DNA from: Adiantum capillus-veneris | Taxonomy: Eukaryota > Streptophyta > Polypodiopsida > Polypodiales > Pteridaceae | NCBI GenBank assembly: GCA_014529385.2 | Contig: CM043954.1 | Span: 99,100,747-99,164,746 of the forward strand | Reading direction: 5' to 3' | Length of the DNA: 64,000 nt | Shown: positions 56,977 to 64,000 of the stretch, piece by piece | Position numbering within the stretch: the stretch's first letter is position 1 | Layout of the letters: each line of letters starts with the position of its first letter | Program-made: the position numbers and the translations under genes | Notes under the pieces: generated by a model | What the model was told of the DNA's origin: nothing | Databases searched by the model: none | Seen by the model: the letters and a program-made list of their open reading frames with translations, nothing else

Positions 56977-57716
56977 GTTAGTAACTTAATTGCCCATCCC
57001 CTAGTGGAAAATCTGAAACAAGCCCTTCTTTTCCTCTTGGCCTTGACATCCTCGTCTTCATGGCTCTTTCCTTTATTCTTACTAGGACTTGGGGCATTTC
57101 TTCCTTCCTTATCCTGTGTGGTCCTCTTCCCAATAGGCATCACTAATGTATCCTCCAGCTTTGCTGCCTTCTCCAAAGTGATCACACTTATCACTTGTGT
57201 CTTTCTCTTTTCCTCCTGGGTTAATCCACTTGTTCCTCCTTCTCCCTTAATTTCAATGCCATAATCATTGGACCTAGCTAGCACCTGTCTTGGCAATGGA
57301 TACATGTCTCCCACCATCCTTGGTGGCTTATCACATTGCGGGCTGATGTGGCCCAACTCTCCGCAATTATAACACATGGGCGTCTGCATCCAAACTCTAC
57401 CATTGCTTTGTCCAACACCATTTCTGGGTCTTTCTTCACCTCCTGGCTGATTTGCAAACCTCCCCCGACCTCGATTATTTCCCACATTACCTAGCATGTT
57501 TAGGCTGAGATTCTTCATTAAATCTACCACTTGCCTCATGTCTTGCCTTAGCCAATCATCTGCTGTAGTGACCACTGCTGGCATAACCTAAGGAGTAACA
57601 GAAACCACTAGTTCATTATGAACCCTTGGCATGCGACCTTGAAAAGAATCCATAGGCTGAAACTCAAACCTCCTGGGCAAAGACTCTACTCCTATCTGGC
57701 TCATTCTTCTCAGCTT
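56973..57716 (-). pseudogene. Element E gag C-terminus with zinc knuckle
   Basis: The minus strand 56973-57584 reads through an Arg/Gly-rich stretch (NNRGRGRFANQPGG) to the knuckle CYNCGELGHISPQC, then a basic Lys-rich end (KAKRKRRACF). Upstream (57585-57716) an in-frame stop separates it from the gag core. Nucleic-acid-binding part of gag. Confidence 0.85.
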
Positions 57717-58307
57717 TCACTCTTTGTTCCTCGCTACATCTAGTTCATCTTCATATATCCTAGGCTTCTTTAGCTCCACTCTCCAATGTATATTCTCCCA
57801 AAGACCAGCCAAGAACATGTCCTTCTTCATCATGTCAGGTGGGGGTACATGTGGTGCTAAGGCCTTGCACATCCTCTCCCATGCCATTGAAAACTTGTGT
57901 ATGTATGCATCTACTGGCTCACCCTTCCTTTGCACCAAACCCTGTACTTCTTGCCACACTTTTTCAGGATCATCTGTCTTCACAAACTCCACTTCCAATC
58001 CATGTCTTAGATTGTTCCAACTTAATCTCACAAGTGGATCAGCCGCACGCAACTCCTCTTCAAATGCTTTGGACCAAACTTGTGCATCACTCTTCAAACA
58101 AATCTAGAGAAGACGTAACATCTGAGCAGGATCATGAATCTGATTGCTAATGCAGGCAACCTCCATCTTTTTCAAAAAGTCTTCCATATCTTCATCACTT
58201 CTTCCATGAAATTCTGGATAAGAGAAAGCCATGGATACCCAAGTTTCAATGCTTTGAGAACCCCTTCTAACACATGTGCAAGAACCCCATGCTATTGACC
58301 CTCTCAT
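57717..58307 (-). pseudogene. Element E gag core
   Basis: The minus strand 57717-58097 reads AFEEELRAADPLVRLSWNNL, EVEFVKTDDPEKVWQEVQGL and VDAYIHKFSMAWERMCKAL, the retrotransposon gag fold. A stop at 58098-58103 parts it from the N-terminal piece (58104-58307; FHGRSDEDMEDFLKKMEVAC). Two stops make it non-functional. Confidence 0.82.
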
Positions 58308-58613
58308 GAAAACTTATGTAAACCTCGTATAGTCAAGTCTCAGAAATCCAGACCAAGTCTCAGAAATGGTTGGGACTGCCAAATAAAACTAAGTATGGCT
58401 CCACAAGGGTATACAATGCCATCATCCACAAGTAGCGTACAATACTAGACAATGCACTTAAATAGGCACCAAGTGATGCATACCCACGGCAACTTCAAGT
58501 GACTCCCACTTGCCAGTGTATCACTCTACTCTAGTTGCCTGTACCTGTGTGAATCACCTATACTTGTAATCTGCAATCTGCACTCCCGAAGCTGAAGGTA
58601 CTCGGAGAAGATC
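58308..58613 (-). other. Leader of element E
   Basis: About 300 bp between gag and primer site, non-coding. Confidence 0.6.
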
Positions 58614-58629
58614 CTCACTGGGGGCACCA
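58614..58629 (-). other. Primer-binding site of element E
   Basis: Minus strand TGGTGCCCCCAGTGAG, six bases from the 5' LTR end. It starts with the TGG that pairs with a tRNA CCA end; the tRNA identity was not determined. Confidence 0.65.
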
Positions 58630-58635
58630 AAAGAA

Positions 58636-59764
58636 TGTGAGCAGGATGGAAACACACACAACGTCCCTAGAATGACCCGACACACACTCTTGGGATGACA
58701 CACACACACACACACACACTATGTGACATCACTCGGCTTACACAATCCACCTGGCCAAGACAGGAAACACACCTATGGAGTGAGAGGAGAGAGACTATCC
58801 ATTTGTCCACTCAACACAGAGACACACACATACACACCCCCAAAAAACTCAGCTCAAAAGAGGAAGATTTTTGATGTTTAGATATGATTCATCTTGGGCC
58901 AACACCAATGGGGCAGATAGCTCACACAATATGGATGAAATATGCCGGATACAATCACAAATTTGAACAGAGGTTTTACTCACCGGAGAAGCTTACATAG
59001 CCAAAACAATAGAAAAAAGTGAGGAATTTTGCAAAATGGACAGCGCCATTGCATTTGGAGCGGCCAAAAATCCCAGTCTACAATATCACAATGCTCAAAT
59101 CCGACCTAGGATGAGCAGTTTATGGCCAAAATAGGCTCCAAAAACATCAAAAATTGAGTTGTGGTTGTTCCTCCTCTTCTCTCCATGTTTTGCTGGTCTT
59201 TTTCTCAGTTTTTTCAATGTCCACACTTGACTTTATCCCTTGGGCACCTTTGGCCTTTTGATTGACCTCAAATGGACCCCAAACATGCCAAAAATTGGAC
59301 ACGTAGTGCATTTTTGTCACCCTTCTACATCCATCCGCACACTTGGCACTCAACTTTTTCCATGTGAAGCGGCCCCCAAATATAGTCCTCATGATGAACT
59401 TTCTGCATAATCATCACAAGAAAACACCCACGTTGTGTCCTCGCTTACCCATGTGCAAGTATTGACCCCATTTGACCTCCTAACGCCACAAGATGCCATC
59501 TGACGCACCTGCTTACGTTATATCGTCGGCCCGTAGATAGCTTCCTCGAGAAGTTTACGCACTACCAACTGCTCATTATTATAGAAAAAACACACTGATA
59601 CTGGTGATAATGAAAATCGATGTACTATGTACACGGTGTCCTATCTGTACACATGTGGGCCCCACGTAACCACCTGGCTCTGGAAAATGGACAATCCTTT
59701 ATTCGATGCACCATGTATGTGTATATACATATGTGAAATCACTTCTTCCAAAAAACTCCTAACA
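58636..59764 (-). repeat. 5' LTR of element E
   Basis: 1129 bp, plus strand TGTGAGCAGGATGG...ACTCCTAACA; pairs with 42904-44028 with many differences and a 60-bp indel near 59240-59300. Confidence 0.9.
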
Positions 59765-60001
59765 ACGCCTTTTGGAGGGGGGACTAGCTGCAAGTAAATC
59801 CAGTCCTCAACTATTATCATGTTCTCTAATACTCTCTCTCTTGCAAAAGTATTATTCATGCCAAGTTAATTAAGTATTATGTTCATGTTGTTACCATCAA
59901 TTAAGTTCACCCTCTATATTCTCAAAGTAATCTCACAAAAATGCTCACTCTAATTCTCTTAATTCCACTATTCTGAAAGTTCATAGGCCATTCCCATTAC
60001 A

Positions 60002-60357
60002 ATTGATGTACATTCCGTCCAAAATGAGCTACCAATGCACATAGAAAATGAACAGTAGTCATACAAAATGTGGGAACATAAGTCTCTTCATAGTCAATAC
60101 CTTTCTCATGTGCATAACTTTTGCAACAAATTGAGCCTTGTAGCAATCAATCTCACCATTCGACTTGTGTTTCACCCATTTTGTACCAATTGCCTTTTTG
60201 TCAAGAGGCAAATCACATAAAGTCCATACAACTTTTTCATTTTCTTTAGGTGCATCATATTCTGATTGCATGGTAGCCATCCAATTTTTTGAATTTTTTG
60301 CTTCATCAAAAGAAAGAGGTTCCTCCTCATCACATAAACTAGAAATAGCCAAAGCAT
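60002..60357 (-). pseudogene. Copia-2 linker and RT start
   Basis: The minus strand reads LAISSLCDEEEPLSFDEAKN, KNWMATMQSEYDAP and LCDLPLDKKAIGTKWV, matching 1690-1900 of Copia-1 in order. It stops at the left target duplication of element C. Confidence 0.88.
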
Positions 60358-61142
60358 TGTTAAGTATGGAGCCTGATTTACCCTTGTAATTTTTTGTGGT
60401 AAAAGCGCACATTTGTAAGGCCCCCATTATGAGGAGAAGCCATCGTGCGTGAAAGACAATCACTCACCCGAAACCAAAACTTTCACGGACAAGAATCAGG
60501 GGAAACTTTAGAGGCCTCGGGAGCGGATGCCCCCGAGACTTTTTTTTAAACCGGAATATTCCTTTTCGCCGGAATATTATGGCCGGACGGCGGCCGGAGA
60601 GTGGTCGGAAAACAACCGGTCGGTTGGCCGGTGGTCGGAAGTCAATGGCCGGTGGCCGGTGGTCGGAAGTCAATGGCCGATGACCGGTGGCCGAATTCAA
60701 AAGCGGACTTGTCTTCTCAAGGGCGGCCACACATGGGCGGATTGGAGGGTCCGATTTGGACTTATTCGCACAAGGGCGGCTACACATGGCTGTCTCTCAT
60801 AAGAGAGGGCAACCCTTTTGGCCTATAAAAGGAGGCCATTTCTACACACATTTCATAGTGTGAAGTTGATGCAACAAGGTGAGTGTGAGGTGGTGAGAGT
60901 GAAGCAAGGCGGGAGCTCTATCAAGGGTTTAATCCCTTTGTAAACTACTTCTTCTTTTGAAGTGCTAAAGCCATTGAGTGACTGCTTTCCCGTGGACGTA
61001 GCCCACATTGGGTGAACCACGTATATTGTGTGTACTCTCTCTCTCTCTCTCTCTACTCTATAATCTCTTGTGTGTGAAATCTATCTCTCTCCATTAAGTA
61101 ATCTACTCAAAAATCTATTTAGCTACGTCTTATTTCTTAACA
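60358..61142 (+). repeat. 5' LTR of copia C
   Basis: 785 bp, TGTTAAG...CTTAACA, with perfect 7-bp inverted ends. TATA box CCTATAAAAGG near 60821. GC-rich repeats of GGCCGGTGGTCGGAAGTCAA at about 60629-60680, and a short CT tract at 61034-61055. Confidence 0.95.
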
Positions 61143-61144
61143 AC

Positions 61145-61156
61145 TGGTATCAGAGC
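61145..61156 (+). other. Primer-binding site of copia C
   Basis: TGGTATCAGAGC, perfect match to the initiator tRNA-Met site, two bases after the LTR. Confidence 0.95.
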
Positions 61157-61214
61157 AAGGTTTGCTCGTAGCTAAATTATCTCAAGGAAAGGATTCCTTG
61201 AATTGAGTAGGGAT

Positions 61215-62084
61215 ATGGCGGAGGAAGGGAAGCTCAAGATTGAGAAGTTCAACGGCAAAAACTACCAACATTGGAAGATGCAGATTGAAGACTATCTCTA
61301 CCAGAAGGACCTCTATTTTCCACTAGGCGGTCTTGCGAAGAAGCCCGCAACAATGGCAGATGAAGCATGGATTGTCCTTGATCGAAAGGCACTGGGAACA
61401 ATCCAGTTAAGCTTGGCATCAACGGTGGCCTTCAATGTTTCGAAGATGAAGACCACGGAGGACTTGATGAAGTCACTTGACGACTTCTACGAGAAACCAT
61501 CGGCATCCAATAAGGTATTTCTTATGAAGCGCTTGTTCAATCTAAAGATGGCAGAGAATGGTTCAGTTGCAGAACACCTAAATAACTTTAACACAAACAT
61601 AAGTAAACTTCGATCAGTGAAAATCAATTTCGATGACGAAGTGCGAGCTTTCCTTATACTATCATCTCTACCGGATAGTTGGGACAGCCTTGTGATGGCT
61701 GTAAGTAATTCTATCTCTGGTACAAATACTCTTAAGTTTGATGATGTTGTGGGTGTTCTCCTAAGCGAGGAAATACGAAGGAGAAGCACAGGAGAATCAT
61801 CAAGTGCTGCACTATCAGTGGAAATAAGAGGAAGGCCTAAGGAGAGGTTCAAAAACCAAAAGGGTCGTGATCGCTCAAGGCGGAGCAAGTCACGCACAAA
61901 GTCAGTTCTTGAATGTTGGAACTGCGGCAAGAAGGGCCACGTCAAGAAGGATTGCTGGTCTAAGAAGAAGAAGGAGACAAAGTCTCAAGACAACAAGCCA
62001 ACATCGGAGGCCAATGTGGCAAGTAAAGTAGAGCAAGATGCTCTAATTCTCTCATTAGACAATGTGTCTAATTCCTGGATATAA
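61215..62084 (+). pseudogene. Copia C gag
   Basis: 289 codons from ATG 61215 (MAEEGKLKIEKFNGKNYQHW). Copia gag pattern 'F.G.NY..WK.QIEDYL', the middle domain with HLNNFNTNISKLRSVKINFD and FLILSSLPDSWDSLVMAVS, a basic linker and the zinc knuckle CWNCGKKGHVKKDC (about 61912-61955). It ends at a TAA (62082-62084) placed in the protease motif, one codon before DSG, so gag itself may still be made while pol is cut off. Confidence 0.9.
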
Positions 62085-63231
62085 GATTCCGGGGATTCAT
62101 TCCATGCGACACCACACAAGCAACATTTCCAAGACTACACCAAAGGTAATTTTGGGTATGTATACTTGGGAGATGATGAAGCTTGTGAGATTGTCGGCAA
62201 AGGTACAGTTTCTGTCAAAACTACTAACGAAAATGAATGGAAGCTTTAAGATGTTAGGCATGTTCCTTCTCTTCGTAAAAATTTAATCTCTACAGGACAA
62301 TTGGACGATGAAGGTCACAACATTGCATTCAGAAACAAACGGTGGAAGATCTCAAAGGGATCTTTGGTGGTTGCCAAGGGAGAAAAGGTTGGTACACTTT
62401 ACTTGTGTATTGTTAGCACGCAACCTTCAGCTTGTGCAGCAACTACAGAAGTTGACAGTGCGGTGTGGCACTACCGACTTGGGCATATGAGTGCCAAAGG
62501 AATGCAAATCCTTCAAACAAAGAAGCTTCTACCAGGTTTGAAAGAAGTGGACTTAGAGTTCTGTGAAGATTGTGTTTATGGTAAACAAAAGAGGGTGAAA
62601 TTTCAAAAATCGGGAAATGAAAGAAAAAAAAACTTGAGTTGGTTCATTCTGATGTTTGGGGTCCAGCAAGTACACCATCACTTGGTGGCTCATTGTACTA
62701 TGTAACATTCATAGACGATGCGACTAGAAAACCATGGTTTTATGTCATGAAGAATAAATCCGATGTATTTTCCATATTTCAAAGGTGGAAAGCCTGCGTG
62801 GAGAATGAAACAGGTACCAAGGTTAAATGCCTCAGATCCGACAATGGAGGTGAATATTCCAGCCAAGCTTTTGAAAGCTTTTGTGCTAGCAATGGCATTC
62901 GGAGGCAAAGGACAACCCCAAGGACACCTCAACAAAATGGTATTTCAGAAAGGATGAACAGGACAATCATGGAGCGAGCACGAAGCATGCGGCTACATAC
63001 AGGCCTACCGCTTGAGCTTTGGGCGGAAGCTGTAAGTACGTCTGTGTACTTAATCAATCGGTCACCCTCAACGGCATTGGATGGGGGAGTTCAGAAGAGG
63101 CATGGATAGGTAAACCGGTGAATTATGCATTTCTCAAAGTGTTTGGTTGTGAGGCTTTCATGCACATAGATAGAATCCTAAGATCAAAGCTAGATGCAAA
63201 GTCTAAAAAGTGTTTCTTCATTGGCTATGGA
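62085..63231 (+). pseudogene. Copia C protease and integrase, frameshifted
   Basis: Same frame as gag: DSGDSFHATPHKQHF (protease site, Ala of DSGAS changed to Asp), then a TAA at 62248, then VWHYRLGHMSAKGMQIL and CEDCVYGKQK. A shift in an A9 run near 62630 moves to the integrase frame: D in VHSDVWGPA, D in RSDNGGEYS, E in NGISERMNRT (triad present). A second shift in a G run near 63090 leads to EEAWIGKPVNYAFLKVFGCEAF and KKCFFIGYG, where element D is inserted. Two stops and two homopolymer shifts; the latter could also be assembly errors. Confidence 0.9.
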
Positions 63232-63801
63232 TGTTAACCCTCGTGGCTCACGGACACCCTATCGCCTACGACGGACACTGTAACCGTATTATTTATTTAA
63301 GTAGAGTCAGGCACCGGGCTTGTCGGTCCAATAGGGAAAGGTAGAGTGATCGCCGATGAGAGGCGCACTCTAACACGAACATGCTAGGGTTAGTTGGCTA
63401 AGCATGGGCGCCCAAGTGTGAATGGGGTGAGGTCACATAAATGCCAATTAACCCTAAAATTGAGTCATTCTCTCATTGTGCAATAGAAGCTGCTCTTGCT
63501 CCATCTCCACCTTCTCCTTCACCATCTCCCTGTGTGTGTGCGTGTAAGAGAGAGAGAGAGAGAGAGTGTGTGTGAGAGTGTGTGTGCGATCGAGCGTTGC
63601 GGTGGCACGACGGCGGCGAGGCGGTTGAGCGCGGCGTAGCGGCGTCGCCCTCTTCTTCGCGGCACGGGAATCCTTCATTTGCAACTACGCAGGAAGGTGA
63701 GTGACTCACCGTTCTTCCTTGTGAGCTTGTTTGTTGTATGACTGTGTGCTAGGAGCCTTTGTGGCTCGCACACGGCGCGTAGCAAGTCCCTAGCCTTGAC
63801 A
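63232..63801 (+). repeat. 5' LTR of element D (gypsy, Athila/Tat-type primer site)
   Basis: 570 bp starting TGTTAACCC inside the copia C integrase and ending CCTTGACA just before a primer site. The left 5 bp ATGGA (63227-63231) should be duplicated beyond the window. It holds a short (GA)n/(GT)n tract near 63546-63587. Confidence 0.8.
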
Positions 63802-63805
63802 TTTT

Positions 63806-63823
63806 TGGCGCCGTTGCCGGGGA
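63806..63823 (+). other. Primer-binding site of element D
   Basis: TGGCGCCGTTGCCGGGGA is the primer site known from plant Athila/Tat gypsy elements (tRNA-Asp type). It lies four bases after the LTR. Confidence 0.85.
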
Positions 63824-64000
63824 GCTGCTGCGCGTGAAGCTCCAATGGCAACCTGTAAATTGTATTGAAGCTATTTTTTATGTAGGAAAGGCGCGGCTTA
63901 AGTTTGATCATTGTTGTTATGAAAAAACAGTAGAGAAAGACACAATGTTGTTGACTGCATTCAAGTTTTCTGTGTTCTGTTAAGCTCTGATTTCAGCTTA
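63824..64000 (+). other. Start of element D internal region
   Basis: Untranslated leader; no gag start is visible before the window ends. Confidence 0.6.

Larger units (their letters stand above)
42904..59764 (-). mobile_element. Gypsy element E (Tat-like), minus strand, carrying element G
   Basis: LTRs at 42904-44028 (3') and 58636-59764 (5'), TG...CA in both orientations, flanked by ACGC (42900-42903 and 59765-59768; AACGC if the terminal A is shared). Domain order on the minus strand is gag with knuckle, protease, RT, gypsy RNase H (decayed), archaeal-type RNase H, integrase. The extra RNase H and the RT motif style point to the Tat clade. Element G (46641-55550) sits in its RT. LTRs have many differences including an indel of about 60 bp, so E is clearly older than G. 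Without G it is about 7.9 kb. Confidence 0.88.
41524..60001 (+). repeat. B-family solo LTR, split by gypsy E
   Basis: Begins TGTCATAAAA at 41524 and ends CCCATTACA at 60001, flanked by ATTGA (41519-41523 and 60002-60006). Reverse orientation relative to the LTR at 18304. The two halves are 41524-42903 and 59765-60001, about 1.61 kb in all. The junction halves align with G and B LTRs (…AATACAAA(G/C)GCCTTTTGGAGGGG), showing exactly where E went in. No B internal region flanks it, so it is a solo LTR. Confidence 0.9.
36655..60357 (-). mobile_element. Copia-2: old copia copy split by four insertions
   Basis: Second copy of the Copia-1 family, minus strand. Its surviving pieces are 36655-36910 (RNase H), 40208-40463 (RT thumb), 41146-41523 (RT palm with YVDD) and 60002-60357 (linker and RT start). 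They align in order with 675-1900 of Copia-1. Between them lie a 3.3-kb solo LTR, a 682-bp inverted-repeat element, and a B-family solo LTR that itself holds E and G. Copia C interrupts at 60358; the remaining integrase, protease and gag would lie beyond the window. Confidence 0.9.
60358..63231 (+). mobile_element. Copia C: copia element, plus strand, 5' part in window
   Basis: 5' LTR 60358-61142, primer site at 61145, gag, protease and integrase up to 63231, where the LTR of element D interrupts it. RT, RNase H and the 3' LTR would lie beyond the window. It is inserted in Copia-2 at AAAGCAT; the left flank AGCAT (60353-60357) is the expected duplication. It belongs to the same family as the solo LTR at 28683-29507. 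Confidence 0.93.

Noticed and set aside
61145-61156. tRNA gene suggested by TGGTATCAGAGC
   Set aside because: It is only the retroelement primer-binding site; no cloverleaf is present. The same holds for 7887, 31015, 53946 and 63806.
62620-63100. Programmed frameshifting in copia C
   Set aside because: Shifts lie at A and G runs in integrase, not at a gag-pol border, and stops occur upstream; decay or sequencing error is simpler.

Overview
This window is a transposable-element graveyard from a land-plant nuclear genome. It contains Ty1/copia elements with initiator-tRNA-Met primer sites, Ty3/gypsy chromoviruses with a C-terminal chromodomain, a Tat-like gypsy element with a second, archaeal-type RNase H, a possible Athila/Tat-type LTR and primer site, a LINE fragment, and many long (GA)n, (GT)n and (AT)n microsatellites. 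The species cannot be told from this sequence. I found no confident host gene, tRNA, rRNA or CRISPR array. Two places hold small unidentified ORFs: 4513-4801 and the pair 36026-36244 / 36241-36453.

Layout from left to right. 1-3850: a gag fragment, a promoter-like LTR remnant, and a decayed minus-strand copia ('Copia-1'). 3851-7692: no recognisable gene apart from the 4.5 kb ORF, plus a GC-rich patch. 7693-12753: a complete but defective plus-strand copia ('A1', 192-bp LTRs, target-site duplication CTTCC). 12754-18303: degenerate tandem repeats and microsatellites. 18304-27575: a rearranged minus-strand chromovirus ('B') with a chimeric right LTR, into which a second copia of the A family ('A2', duplication ATTAT) has inserted. 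28683-29507: a solo LTR (duplication GCCTA) of the copia family seen again at 60.4 kb. 31-36.5 kb: a primer-site/LTR remnant, a LINE endonuclease fragment, a 5'-truncated gypsy pol ('F'), an LTR-like promoter ('H') and the paired small ORFs.

From 36.65 kb to the end lies a nested stack in a second copy of the Copia-1 family ('Copia-2'). It was hit by a 3.3-kb solo LTR (36911-40207, duplication ATGCT), a 682-bp terminal-inverted-repeat element (40464-41145, duplication CTTAAA), a B-family solo LTR (41524-60001, duplication ATTGA) and a full copia ('C', from 60358). The B-family solo LTR was hit by the Tat-like gypsy 'E' (42904-59764), and E was hit by a nearly pristine chromovirus 'G' (46641-55550, duplication GAAGT). 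C was interrupted by a gypsy LTR 'D' (63232-63801). Copia-1 works as a paralogous empty site for several of these insertions, so most boundaries are fixed to the base. Relative ages follow from the nesting: Copia-2, then the solo LTR, then E, then G, the youngest. G has LTRs that differ by one substitution and two small indels, and an open pol frame. Its main defect is one in-frame stop between gag and pol. All dating and clade names are by-eye inference.
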